From positions 1 to 64,000 of the forward strand of contig CAZBWM010000036.1 in NCBI GenBank assembly GCA_964495375.1: DNA of 64,000 nt, in the 5' to 3' direction. The translations under genes were made by a program, and so were the position numbers. Positions 27,484-36,104 of this stretch are shown one piece after another (the first letter of the stretch is position 1; each line of letters starts with the position of its first letter). The notes under the pieces were generated by a model. It ran no database searches and was not told the DNA's origin. It was given only the letters and a program-made list of their open reading frames with translations. Source of the stretch: JAIESQ01 sp964495375. Lineage in GTDB: Bacteria > Planctomycetota > Planctomycetia > Pirellulales > JAEUIK01.

Positions 27484-28965
27484 CTACTCGGCCGCCGGCA
27501 AGCTGTATTCCAACGGCTCATCCTCTTCTTCGTCCGTCAGGCGAATCACCGGGTCGATCGAGATCTTCAGCAGCCTGATCTTGTTGCGCAGGCTACCCCG
27601 CGTGATCCCCAAAATGCGGGCGGCCTGCGATTGATTGCCGGACGTGTGGCGTAGCACGCGCGTTAACAGTGCCCGCTCGACGTGCGTGAGCGTCTCGGCG
27701 TACAGATCTTGCGAGTCGTGCAGCCGCCCCTCGATGAACGACTCGAGTTCCACTCCGTGGCTATTGGCGCGCACGGCGGCCGAGGCCTCGGCGCGGTGGT
27801 TCTGCCGGACTTCGGCCGGTAAAAAGTCGGGCAACAGTACCGGCCCCGTGGCCTGCAAAATGGCCTGGCGCAGCACGCTCTGCAACTCGCGCACGTTGCC
27901 CGGCCAGCGATAACGCACCAGCACGTCGAGCGCTTCGGGTGAGATGTCGTTGACCGACTTGTCGAGCTCTTGGGCGAACAACCGCAAGAAATGCTCGACC
28001 AACACCGGAATGTCCGTTTGCCGTTCGCGCAGTGGCGGCAGCTTGATCGTGTAGCCGTTCAATCGGTAATAAAGATCGGCGCGAAACGTGCCATCGGCGA
28101 CCATCTGCTCCAAATCGCGATTCGTCGCCGCGATGATCCGAACGTCGGTCTTGATGGTCTCGTTGCCACCCACGCGTTCGAAGCGCTGCTCCTGCAACGC
28201 GCGCAGCACTTTGCTTTGCACCAGCGGGCTCATGTCGCCCACTTCGTCCATGAACAATGTCCCGCCTGAGCACTGCTCGAACTTACCGATGCGCTTCAGA
28301 TCGGCACCGGTGAATGAGCCTTTCTCGTGGCCGAATAATTCGCTTTCGAGCAAAGCCTCGGGGATCGCGGCGCAATTGACCGCCAGAAAGCGGCCACTCG
28401 CCCGCGGCCCGTGCTGATAAATGGCCCGGGCAACGAGCTCCTTGCCAGTGCCACTTTCGCCGGCGACCAGCACCGTCACGTTCTGCGAAGCCACGCGGCC
28501 GATCGCCTTGTAAACTTCTTGCATGGCCGGGCAGCGACCGACGAGTGAATCGGTTGAGCCGGCCCCTTCGTTCGCCATCACACCGACCGGTACGTGCATG
28601 AAACGGCGAATCACCAGCGCTCGTTCCACGAGGCGGCGGATTTGTTCCGCCTCGAGCGGTTTGAGCAGATAATCGTAAGCCCCCAGTTTCATGGCTTCGA
28701 TCGCCGTGTCGCTCGTGCCAGTGGCGGTGATGAAAATCACCGGCACCTTCGGGTCGGCCTGAATCAAGCGATTGAACGTCTCCAGCCCTGATTCATCGGG
28801 CAACATGACATCGAGCATGACCACGTCGGGCGACTCTGCCCGAAGCTGCGCGAGCCCTTCGGCCGCGGTCGACGCACCATGCACCGTGATGCCCGTGTCG
28901 GCGAGCACCTGACGGAAGATCTGCAGTACGGCTCGATCGTCATCGATCACGAGTACGGACGACAT
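27484..28965 (-). CDS. NtrC-family sigma-54-dependent response regulator
   Basis: A 493-residue activator. The receiver domain has phospho-acceptor Asp52 (VVMLDVMLP) and Lys102 (LLKPL). The AAA+ domain has Walker A GESGTGKE (about 170-177), a GSFTGA loop (216-221, a Ser variant of the GAFTGA sigma-54 contact), Walker B GTLFMDEVGD and an arginine-finger region. The C-terminus is a Fis-type helix-turn-helix (NQSQAARILGITRGSLRNKI). The ATG is preceded by GAGGAGGAAA; upstream in-frame codons are not needed. Phosphorylation should trigger ATP-driven opening of sigma-54 promoters. Several candidate promoters of that type lie in the following 13 kb, including one ahead of this gene. Confidence 0.94.
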   Translation of the reverse strand: MSSVLVIDDDRAVLQIFRQVLADTGITVHGASTAAEGLAQLRAESPDVVMLDVMLPDESGLETFNRLIQADPKVPVIFITATGTSDTAIEAMKLGAYDYLLKPLEAEQIRRLVERALVIRRFMHVPVGVMANEGAGSTDSLVGRCPAMQEVYKAIGRVASQNVTVLVAGESGTGKELVARAIYQHGPRASGRFLAVNCAAIPEALLESELFGHEKGSFTGADLKRIGKFEQCSGGTLFMDEVGDMSPLVQSKVLRALQEQRFERVGGNETIKTDVRIIAATNRDLEQMVADGTFRADLYYRLNGYTIKLPPLRERQTDIPVLVEHFLRLFAQELDKSVNDISPEALDVLVRYRWPGNVRELQSVLRQAILQATGPVLLPDFLPAEVRQNHRAEASAAVRANSHGVELESFIEGRLHDSQDLYAETLTHVERALLTRVLRHTSGNQSQAARILGITRGSLRNKIRLLKISIDPVIRLTDEEEDEPLEYSLPAAE

Positions 28966-29097
28966 CGCTGTTTCCTCCTCATTTTCAACCGCCACTGCCC
29001 GCAATTGCTCGGCGGAGTTTTCCCCGTGCTCGCTGCCCACGAGGCGTCGCTGGCCAAACGCTAAGATTGCTGCCAAAAGAGATCTGGTCGCTCAGAG

Positions 29098-29113
29098 TGC
29101 ATCTGCCATGCCG
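29098..29113 (-). promoter_or_regulatory. Candidate sigma-54 promoter of the activator gene
   Basis: Read on the minus strand: CGGCATG-GCAG-ATGCA, against the consensus TGGCAYR-N4-TTGCW. GG and GC are correctly spaced, with two mismatches at non-core positions. The expected transcript would start about 120 nt before the activator ATG, suggesting autoregulation. Confidence 0.4.
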
Positions 29114-29559
29114 ATTCGGGGCGATCGGGCTAGAGGTGTACGCCGTAGTTCAACTTACGTCGGTCCCCCCAGCGTACTCAAGCACTGAACTACCTTGCTT
29201 GCATCATTGCCGGCGCACTTCGAGCCATTCTGATCAATACCTCTGAGCGCTCAAAAAAACGTATCAACCTGATCGCCTGACGACCAGCCTGAGCTCTGTC
29301 CGACCACCCAAAAGGGTCGTGGGATCGCGCGTGAATCTGCAGGCATCGACTGCACGAACGGGCTCAGCCATTGTCTTGTGAGGGCGTCGCTCGCCCCCGC
29401 CTGGCGGTTTTCGGCCGCGCCAGGCCATATCGCACCACCCATCTTGGGGATATTCGTTAACTAGGCAACGATCCATTGGTCACAGGCGAACCAATCGCAC
29501 GAATCGAAGAATCAGGGCGTTGCGCGCTTTGCGTCCAGGTAGGTAGCCTGAGCAATGAT

Positions 29560-29575
29560 TGGCATGAAAATGGCA
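29560..29575 (+). promoter_or_regulatory. Candidate sigma-54 promoter of the receiver/pseudo-Hpt gene
   Basis: TGGCATG-AAAA-TGGCA: all seven positions of the -24 element fit TGGCAYR, the GC of the -12 element is at the right distance, and there is one mismatch in all. Transcription would start near 29587, giving a leader of about 145 nt. Confidence 0.6.
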
Positions 29576-29731
29576 GTGCGTTGTCAAACCTTCCCCTCGT
29601 TTCCCCTGCGCGTGGTGAGGTGCTCGAGCGAACAACCGTACCCAGCCCAACGTGAACACGCGGCTCGAACAAACCCTTCCCTTTCAAACGGCCAGCATTT
29701 CGTTGCCAGCGATTGAGGTTTTAAGTTCCGC

Positions 29732-30565
29732 ATGGCAGTTGACGCTAACCCACTGAGAATCCTCATCGCCGACGATACACCGGCCAATTCACAATTGGCA
29801 GCTCGTGTTTTTAGCCAGCGCGGTCATGAGGTACGCACTGCCGCCGATGGTTGTCAGGCCCTGGCGGCTTTTGAGACTCATCCGTGCGATGTCGTCTTGA
29901 TGGACATCCACATGCCTGAATTGGACGGTCCTTCCGCTACGCTGGCCATTCGCGAATCGACCAGCAACCGTGCGGCAATGGTTCCCATTGTCGGCATCTC
30001 GGCATTTACGGCACTAAGCGATCGCCGGCATTACATGCTCTCGGGCATGGACGGTTTCCTTTCGCGACCTGTCGAGCTCGGGCACCTGATCGATGTCGTG
30101 GAAGGACTGGGGCGCTCCCTGCTCCCGTCGCCCACGGGTCGGGCTGACACCGCTAGTCATCAAGCCGCGGTGACAGCCCCCGGCTCGGACGGTGCACTGG
30201 CGTTGGCTGTCGACGGACCGCTCGCGTTGCTGCGATGTGGCGGAGATAGCGAGCTATTCCGCCAATTGGCCGCGGCTTTTGAGCAACGTGCGATGTTCCT
30301 GCTGGCCGAAATCCGCGAGGCCATTGTCGCCCAACAACCCGGCACGGTGCGCGCGGCAACTCAAACCCTGGCCCGCCTGGCGGCCACCTCGGGCGCCGGA
30401 TCGTTACTCGCGAAGTGCCTGACGCTGATCGCCGCGACCGAGGCCCCCAACCTGCGTGGACTGTCGAAGCAGTCTTCGGGATTGGCGAATGAAATCGAGA
30501 TCGCCGCCCGCGAGCTCGGGCTCTTTAGCGCCTCACTCTCATCCGATTCGATTTCGGTCTCGTAG
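29732..30565 (+). CDS. Response-regulator receiver fused to a degenerate Hpt-like domain
   Basis: A 277-residue protein. Residues 8-125 are a receiver with the acidic pair (ADD), phospho-acceptor Asp58 (VVLMDIHMP) and Ser90. The conserved switch Lys of the KP motif is Arg112 (SRPV). Residues about 160-265 align with Hpt domains (GDSELFRQLAAAFEQRAMFLLAEIREAI). In the expected AHxLKG site the sequence reads TQTLAR, so the phosphorylatable His is Gln211. The domain therefore should not carry phosphate and may bind or titrate other signalling proteins. It is divergent from the sigma-54 activator and has its own sigma-54-like promoter. Confidence 0.85.
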   Translation: MAVDANPLRILIADDTPANSQLAARVFSQRGHEVRTAADGCQALAAFETHPCDVVLMDIHMPELDGPSATLAIRESTSNRAAMVPIVGISAFTALSDRRHYMLSGMDGFLSRPVELGHLIDVVEGLGRSLLPSPTGRADTASHQAAVTAPGSDGALALAVDGPLALLRCGGDSELFRQLAAAFEQRAMFLLAEIREAIVAQQPGTVRAATQTLARLAATSGAGSLLAKCLTLIAATEAPNLRGLSKQSSGLANEIEIAARELGLFSASLSSDSISVS

Positions 30566-30798
30566 TTGGCGCACATGCGGCTCGCGCGGCATCGGGCCAG
30601 CCGCGCAACGCACGCGAAGAGTTGGGCAGCGACGCCAAAGAAACCGAAGCAACCGCGCCAGGGGGAAGCTCGGCCCTCAGGTCGAGCTTCAACCCCCGCA
30701 ACGCGATGCGGCGCATAACAATCCATGGTTCGCGCCCGCGCGCATCCGTATCGCGCGTGTGCGGGCCCGGTTGCCAACCGGCAGTTCTCCGGGGACGC

Positions 30799-30990
30799 CT
30801 AGTCCAATTGCGAGCGTCGATCGAGCCCCAAATCGGCAACATGGACCTGTGGGGGAATCCAACGACCGCTTTTGCGTACGGCGCGCTTCGCCCGCTCTTT
30901 TGGCGTCCAATTCGCCTGAATTTGCTGACACATAGAGGCCACCTGGCGTGGCGAGGGAATGTAGCGGGCTGCTGTGCCTCGACGATCCAT
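30799..30990 (-). CDS. Small conserved-looking hypothetical protein (63 aa)
   Basis: A short basic protein, MDRRGTAARYIPSPRQVAS..., with a helix CQQIQANWTPKERAKRA followed by SGRWIPPQV. This pattern (YIPSPxxV, a hydrophilic helix, W-x-P-P-x-V) is one I associate with small planctomycete proteins, from memory. GGAGAA lies at a suitable distance before the second ATG of the frame, which I take as the start. No membrane segment is seen. The function is unknown. It sits in the stress-type island between two signalling genes; I found no sigma-54 site directly upstream. Confidence 0.55.
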   Translation of the reverse strand: MDRRGTAARYIPSPRQVASMCQQIQANWTPKERAKRAVRKSGRWIPPQVHVADLGLDRRSQLD

Positions 30991-31447
30991 GACCATTTCT
31001 CCGTAACTTGAGGGTCAAAGTGCTTTGCTGGCCTCTGCTGAAACGTCGCATCATCCAAAATTGAGATTCGAGCCAGTTTTCTAAACGTCACCCGTTGCTC
31101 ACCAAGCGAACGTTCGCCGGGACCGATGTGCGCCGCGAATCCGCTCGAGGTAATGTGCCATCGACTCGCCCGCAGCCGGAGCGTCATCGGGCGCTAGGGA
31201 GTCGGCGCCTGGCGGCACAGCGCCACCGTTGTCAACGTTGAGCGGACGCGGAGACCTTCTCCCTCGCTCGCAATCCGTGGGGCTCTTCCGCAACTGGTAA
31301 GTGGGGTCGCGCTGGGTTTTTATCTGAGGACGCTGGGCGTTCTGGTTCGTGTGCTGCGCACTGGAAAGCATCGGACTACTCAGTTCTGTTCCGGTCGCCC
31401 CGTTACTTGCTCGCCCAATAACTGGCCTCAAGGGGCGCTGGCCCGCG
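30991..31447. other. Region without a clear gene
   Basis: A minus-strand frame of 110 codons (31099-31431) ends in APAAGESMAHYLERIRGAHRSR, whose last part faintly recalls the end of the next small protein (LTPDDIERIHGE). It has no ribosome site or family feature. Overlapping plus-strand frames are equally unconvincing. One perfect -24-like TGGCACA on the minus strand near 31143-31149 lacks a -12 GC. Confidence 0.35.
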
Positions 31448-31693
31448 TCAGCCCGGCTCCCCGTGAATCCGCTCGATGTCGTCGGGGGTTAAGCTGCCAA
31501 CCGCCCATACCGTGGGATCGTCGGTCTCGTCCTCGACGAACGCGGCGACGAATCCGGCGGCCCGCCGCTGGCCGAGCTCGGCACGCTGCCGGCGCTCCTT
31601 CCGACTCCAACATCGCTGCACACGATCCACGCGACGGTGCAGTTCACGGTGCAGTTCAAGACGCGATTCCCGGTGCAGTTCGGCGGTCCGCAT
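31448..31693 (-). CDS. Small basic hypothetical protein (81 aa) with sigma-54-like promoter
   Basis: An 81-residue protein. The N-terminal half is a highly charged Arg/Glu/His-rich amphipathic helix (ELHRESRLELHRELHRRVD), and the second half is GFVAAFVEDETDDPTVWAVGSLTPDDIERIHG. Of two ATGs, the downstream one has AGGAGA six bases ahead, so it is the start. No signal peptide or membrane helix is seen and the family was not recognised. A near-consensus sigma-54 site lies 85 bp upstream in the right orientation, which supports it as a real, regulated gene. Confidence 0.6.
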   Translation of the reverse strand: MRTAELHRESRLELHRELHRRVDRVQRCWSRKERRQRAELGQRRAAGFVAAFVEDETDDPTVWAVGSLTPDDIERIHGEPG

Positions 31694-32284
31694 GACGTTT
31701 CTCCTCATGTTCTCGGTTCGCCCGGCTGGACGAGGTATGGTTCGTGAATCGCCCCTCGAATCGTTGCCACCGCTTTAAGCAAAGTGCGCGCCATCGGGGA
31801 ATAACTCGGCAAACTGCGCTCAAGTCCGCGTTTTTTCGGCCAAGGAGTGCGTACCTGCGGATCGCCGGCGTGGGCCCCCCGCATCCAGTGCGGACTCGGT
31901 GCGACCAATCGGCCACCGCGCGACTCGCACTTGGTTAGCGCACCATGAATCTGGCCCGGGCGCGAGATCCATGCGACTATCCGCCTGGGAAACCAGGCCC
32001 CCCAACTCGGTCGAGCATCAACCGCCAACGACGCCTGGTAGCTCCCCGTCGGTGCCGATCAACCCCTCCGGTAGCCTGATCGAAGTGATCGCGGGTCGAC
32101 CACGGCAGTCAATTGTCAACTGCCCAACCGAGGATTAAATTGCAGGGGTCCTTCGTGGCCATGGCGTGGCAACAATGGGCGAGTAAAGCCGCTAGATCGA
32201 CAACAATTGGGCCAGGGCCCGCGCAGCGTTTGTTCGGTTCAGGAATCGCCGTTCTGGCTATAGTCGGGGGCTGCGTCGCGACCA
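31694..32284. other. Intergenic region before the CHASE3 hybrid kinase
   Basis: Contains the minus-strand sigma-54-like site and, near 32156-32171, a weaker plus-strand GG-N10-GC string (TGGCCATGGCGTGGCA, about 9 of 12 positions) that could serve the kinase gene. A 107-codon minus-strand frame (31705-32028) has no supporting start signal. Confidence 0.4.
31778..31793 (-). promoter_or_regulatory. Candidate sigma-54 promoter of the 81-aa protein gene
   Basis: Minus strand: TGGCGCG-CACT-TTGCT. The -12 half is perfect and the -24 half has one mismatch (A to G at its fifth position). Predicted leader about 75 nt. Confidence 0.6.
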
Positions 32285-34099
32285 ATGCCTCATCGCACCA
32301 TCACCCAACGCTCTGGGGTCGCGATCGCCACTGCGACGGCCTTGGTTGCTTTTCTGCTGGTGAACCTGGTCGTTTCCTACCAGGGGCTGCAGGACATTGT
32401 CGCCAGCCAGGCCGGTGTCCGCCGCGCCACCGATAATCTCAATGCGATCAATGCAGTTTTCTCAGCGCTCCAAGACGCTGAGACTGGTCAGCGCGGTTAC
32501 ATCCTGACGGGCGACGAAACCTACCTGAAGCCGTTCGAATCGGCATTGGCCCGCCTGCCCGCCGCGCGTGAACAATTGGACGCGGTGGTCGGAAAGGATC
32601 CGCAGCGTCGCGAGCGGCTCAACCGGCTCGACGCGGCCATGACCGACAAGATTCGCGAACTGCAAGCGACTATTCAACTGCGTCGCGAGCAAGGTTTCGA
32701 TGCCGCTCTGCTGCTGGTGCAGCAACAGACCGGTCGGCAGGCCATGGATCGTATCCGTACGATTTTCGACGAGTTCGTCAAAGCCGAAGAAAACCGCCGT
32801 GCGCAGCTTTCGGCCGAGGCCACCGAACGGGCCCGCCGCTCGCTGCTGCTCTTGGGGCTGGCGGCCCTGCTCGGCGCCGGCGTGATTGCCGTCGGCTTCT
32901 ACCTGATTCTGCGCGAGATGGCCTCACGGCTGAAGTTAGCCGAAGAACTGAAGGCGGCTGATCGCAAGAAGAACGAGTTTCTCGCGCTCTTGGGGCACGA
33001 GCTTCGCAATCCTTTGGCGGCCGTCCGCAATGCGATCGACGTCATGGAGTTGCTCGGTCCGCTGCCCGACACCGTCGACGAGATGCGTGCAATCGTCGAT
33101 CGACAATCGCGCACCATGGCCCGCCTGGTCGACGACTTGCACGACGCCAGCCGAGTCGCTCACGGCAAGCTCGAGCTGCAGAAGACGCGTCTCGACCTCC
33201 GCGAGCTATTGGATCGAACCGTCGCCGATGCCCGCAGCGCCACGCAATCGAGCGGCGTCCAAATCGAGCTCGTGCTGCCGGGCGAAGAGCCGGTGGTGGT
33301 GCTGGGCGACGCCACGCGACTCGGGCAAGTGGCCGCCAATCTGATCTACAACGGCGTCAAGTTCTCGCGCCGGGGTGGGCGTGTCGTGGTTACCTTGCAG
33401 GCGCCCCACAATGGCGCCGTCGAGTTCTCGGTCCGCGACGACGGAGTCGGCATCAGCCGTGAAGCGATCGACCACATTTTCGAGCCGTTCTCCCAAGGGC
33501 AATCCTCCCACGGAACCGCCCGCGGCGGCCTGGGCTTGGGCCTGGCTTTGGCCCGAGGAATTGCCGTGCTGCACGGCGGCGGAATCTACGCTGAGAGCGA
33601 AGGGCGCGATCGCGGAGCCACGTTTACCGTCCGCCTGCCGTGCGATTCCCGACCAGCTTCGGAGGCAGAAGAGTGCCACGACTCCCCGAAGCATCCCGGT
33701 AAGTGCCGCATCGTCATCATCGACGATCGCCGCGACGCGTCGTACCCTTTGCAGCGGATGCTCGAATTGGCGGGGCACGATGTGCAGGTCGCCATGGATG
33801 GGCCGCGCGGCATCAGCCTGGTTCGTGAGTTTACCCCCGACGTCGTGCTCTGCGACATTGGCCTCCCCGGCGGCGTCAGCGGCTACGACGTGGCTCGCGA
33901 GCTCCGCCAAAGTTCGGAGACCTCGTCGCTGCTCCTCGTGGCGGTCACAGGCTACGGTCAGGACGAAGCCCTCGCGCAGGCCGCGGCTGCCGGTTTCGAT
34001 CGTCATCTCACGAAGCCCATCTCGCTAACCATGCTGCACGAAGTCTTAAGCATGGTCCCGTGCTCGAAAGAGAGTCCGACGGCGGTTTCCGAGCTATAG
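32285..34099 (+). CDS. CHASE3-domain hybrid sensor histidine kinase with C-terminal receiver
   Basis: A 604-residue protein. A transmembrane helix near residues 12-32 is followed by an extracytoplasmic CHASE3 domain (about 33-185, with the DAETGQRGYILTGDETYLKPFE signature) and a second helix (about 190-215). A HisKA domain with phospho-acceptor His in LLGHELRNPLAAV precedes a HATPase (NLIYNGVKF, DDGVGI, GLGLGLALA). A receiver occupies about 480-595, with Asp in VVLCDIGLPG and Lys in LTKPI. It senses an unknown envelope or stress signal and can relay phosphate. It is the only membrane sensor kinase in the island and so a candidate partner of the sigma-54 activator. Confidence 0.93.
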   Translation: MPHRTITQRSGVAIATATALVAFLLVNLVVSYQGLQDIVASQAGVRRATDNLNAINAVFSALQDAETGQRGYILTGDETYLKPFESALARLPAAREQLDAVVGKDPQRRERLNRLDAAMTDKIRELQATIQLRREQGFDAALLLVQQQTGRQAMDRIRTIFDEFVKAEENRRAQLSAEATERARRSLLLLGLAALLGAGVIAVGFYLILREMASRLKLAEELKAADRKKNEFLALLGHELRNPLAAVRNAIDVMELLGPLPDTVDEMRAIVDRQSRTMARLVDDLHDASRVAHGKLELQKTRLDLRELLDRTVADARSATQSSGVQIELVLPGEEPVVVLGDATRLGQVAANLIYNGVKFSRRGGRVVVTLQAPHNGAVEFSVRDDGVGISREAIDHIFEPFSQGQSSHGTARGGLGLGLALARGIAVLHGGGIYAESEGRDRGATFTVRLPCDSRPASEAEECHDSPKHPGKCRIVIIDDRRDASYPLQRMLELAGHDVQVAMDGPRGISLVREFTPDVVLCDIGLPGGVSGYDVARELRQSSETSSLLLVAVTGYGQDEALAQAAAAGFDRHLTKPISLTMLHEVLSMVPCSKESPTAVSEL

Positions 34100-34465
34100 T
34101 CTCGGAATTTGTCGCGCCGCGGGCCGTATTCTTAGCGAATCGTTTGAGCGCCTCGGAGTGTCGATTTCGCGCTAAAGAACACCACTCCCTCTCAGGGAGG
34201 GTGCACTTTTCCGACCGCCGCCGCGCCAGCATGACCTCTCGACGGCCAGCGCTTCGTAGCGTCGGTTCAGCACTTTTCTCATGCGCCGTATCTCGGTGCC
34301 TGCCAATCGCTTGCAATACGGAAAAAGGTGATTTCTCGTCAGTTGAAGCATTGTTGGCGCAACGAATGCTTTAGTCCTCCCTGGGGCAACGCACTGAACC
34401 CCAGTTCGAGTCATCGCTCCGCCAGCCGATCGACTCGTTTCGGAACCATCACGAGGATCGGCACC
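34100..34465. other. Intergenic region after the hybrid kinase
   Basis: No supported gene. A short hairpin CTCCCT-CTC-AGGGAG near 34187-34201 could act as a weak terminator. GAGG precedes the next ATG. Confidence 0.4.
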
Positions 34466-35290
34466 ATGACTCGCTACGCAACCAATGCGCGCCCCGCTCG
34501 CTGGAAGCACTCTCTCGCCTTCGCGGCGTTGTCTGCGCTGGCGATTTGCTCACGTGGGTTACCGTCGCACGCGGGCGAAGCAAACCAGTGGACCACGACT
34601 GAACTGGGGATCACCGTCACGCAGACCGAGATTCTCGACGCCTTCGAGAATTGCTCAGAATTCTGGCCCGCCGTCTGCCGCCACGTGGAAAAACGTGGAG
34701 ACGACATGGCGAGCCAGACTGCGCGCACGGCTGCCGTGGCCATCATTCGGCAGACACAGCTCGAACTACACAAGCAGTTCTTTGAGACCGACGAGCGGGC
34801 CGCCCAAGACGTCATTCGCTATACCGCCTGGGGGCTCAGGCGGGCCGCCATCTATCGTCACGCCGCCGAGCTTATCGACGAGCGGACCACGCTCTTGCGC
34901 GTGCGTCAGGCCTGGCAAAATGTGTGCGTGGAGTCGAGCGACCAACCCTTGGACGTGCTCGAAGAGCAATTGCTGCGCGGCACCGAAGAGGCGCTGGCCA
35001 CTGCTTCGCTCGAACCCGCGACGACCAGTCAGCTTCACCAATGTGCTCGGCAGCTCGCCGTTTGTATCAGCCAGATGCAAGCGACCAACACCGCGGAAAT
35101 CCTCCGCCGCGCCGAACGCCAGACCACGAACGAACAAACGCGCAATCTGCTGCGGGAGATCGTCGAAGCCGCCGACTGGGCAAGCATCGCGCACGCGGAT
35201 AAAGGTTCCGTCGGAGTCGCTCAGTTCAAGGCCGCCTGGGCCGAGCTCGCCCAGTCCCGCGATCCGGCACAAGCCACGGCGCTGAAGTAA
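34466..35290 (+). CDS. Secreted hypothetical protein
   Basis: A 274-residue protein with an N-terminal signal sequence (SLAFAALSALAICSRGLPSHAGE). The frame extends upstream, but the ATG at 34466 has GAGG at a good distance and yields the export signal. The mature part is helical and charged, without recognisable motifs. It lies between the hybrid kinase and DUF3309 genes in the same direction. No function can be assigned. Confidence 0.65.
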   Translation: MTRYATNARPARWKHSLAFAALSALAICSRGLPSHAGEANQWTTTELGITVTQTEILDAFENCSEFWPAVCRHVEKRGDDMASQTARTAAVAIIRQTQLELHKQFFETDERAAQDVIRYTAWGLRRAAIYRHAAELIDERTTLLRVRQAWQNVCVESSDQPLDVLEEQLLRGTEEALATASLEPATTSQLHQCARQLAVCISQMQATNTAEILRRAERQTTNEQTRNLLREIVEAADWASIAHADKGSVGVAQFKAAWAELAQSRDPAQATALK

Positions 35291-35655
35291 CCGGCCTGCC
35301 CGTACCATGCCAACCGCGACGGCGACGACCGATCGCGCCAATCGTCTCGCCAGGAGAAGTCGTTTCCAAATTCCTCGGAAAAATGACTCGACGCCCGGGC
35401 ACGGCAAATGCATTAGCTGACATCGCCCCCGCACAAGGGGCAGACCGCATCAGGAACGAGGTCGCGAAATGCGGCCCTTATTGGACGGATTGACGAGAGA
35501 AACGCCAACAGCGCCCAGGTCGCGAGGGAAACCGGAGACACACCACTGGCAGACCAGCGACCAGCTTCGACCGAAGGCCTGATCGCAAATCGACCAGCCT
35601 GCGGCACGCGACACCCGGCGGTGCTTGGAGAACGCTAGAAGGAAGGGACCGAGCG
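35291..35655. other. Leader region of the DUF3309 gene
   Basis: No supported plus-strand gene. A 64-codon minus-strand frame (35413-35607) ends in CPLCGGDVS but lacks other support. It holds a sigma-54-like site (separate entry). GAAGGAAGGG immediately precedes the DUF3309 start. Confidence 0.4.
35397..35412 (+). promoter_or_regulatory. Candidate sigma-54 promoter upstream of DUF3309
   Basis: GGGCACG-GCAA-ATGCA: the GG/GC core and GGCACG are perfect, with two mismatches at outer positions. The leader would be about 230 nt, longer than at the other sites. Confidence 0.45.
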
Positions 35656-35808
35656 ATGGGAACTATTCTGTTAATCGTCCTCGTGTTGCTGCTGTTGGGT
35701 GCGCTCCCCGCGTGGCCCTACAGCTCGAACTGGGGCTACTACCCCAGCGGGGGATTGGGCCTGGTGCTGGCCGTCGTGCTGATCCTGGTGCTATTGAACA
35801 AAATCTAA
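35656..35808 (+). CDS. DUF3309-type small membrane protein (50 aa)
   Basis: A 50-residue protein made of two hydrophobic helices (GTILLIVLVLLLLGALPAWP and LGLVLAVVLILVLL) separated by YSSNWGYYPSGG, the hallmark of DUF3309. It starts behind GAAGGAAGGG. Such proteins frequently appear beside stress-regulated envelope genes, but their biochemical role is unknown. The gene is too short for most automatic frame lists. Confidence 0.85.
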   Translation: MGTILLIVLVLLLLGALPAWPYSSNWGYYPSGGLGLVLAVVLILVLLNKI

Positions 35809-35918
35809 CGTCGAAGACACCGTGCTCCGCACGAAAAAGTGTCGGGGCCTTAACGATATCGGGGCGAACTCTCGTGGCAGTGAATCGAAACTTGTTTCCA
35901 ACAACTGGGAGATTCGGT

Positions 35919-36104
35919 ATGAAACTCATGAAGTTCTTCGCCATGGCGATGCTGCTGGCATTGCCGCTCACCCTCGGCTGTAGCAAAGAGGCCAGCCGGA
36001 CCACGACCGAAACGGTGGAAACGCCGGACGGTCAAACGACCGTGACCACCGAGCAGAAGGTCGAGCAGAGCGGTGAGAACCCGCCTGCCGCTCCGAATCC
36101 ATAA
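35919..36104 (+). CDS. Small lipoprotein (61 aa)
   Basis: A 61-residue protein: a signal sequence MKLMKFFAMAMLLALPLTLG followed by Cys21, which should be lipid-modified. The region before the cysteine (T-L-G-C) is a slightly relaxed lipobox. The mature part is Thr/Glu-rich (TTTETVETPDGQTTVTTEQKVEQSG) with a short repeat-like pattern. GGGAG lies 8 bp before the ATG. It is 110 bp after DUF3309 and probably in its transcription unit. Its role is unknown. Confidence 0.75.
   Translation: MKLMKFFAMAMLLALPLTLGCSKEASRTTTETVETPDGQTTVTTEQKVEQSGENPPAAPNP

Larger units (their letters stand above)
28966..29731. other. Divergent intergenic region between the activator and the receiver/pseudo-Hpt gene
   Basis: 766 bp without a supported gene. 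It holds two divergent sigma-54-like sites, listed separately. The space between them could carry activator-binding sites, but I could not identify a convincing palindrome by eye. Confidence 0.5.

Noticed and set aside
32156..32171. Sigma-54 promoter for the CHASE3 hybrid kinase (TGGCCATGGCGTGGCA)
   Set aside because: The GG/GC spacing is right, but only about 9 of 12 consensus positions match, near the level expected by chance.
35413..35607. 64-codon minus-strand frame ending CPLCGGDVS
   Set aside because: The cysteine pair is suggestive, but there is no ribosome site, it overlaps the leader of the DUF3309 gene, and a single CxxC at the very C-terminus is weak evidence.
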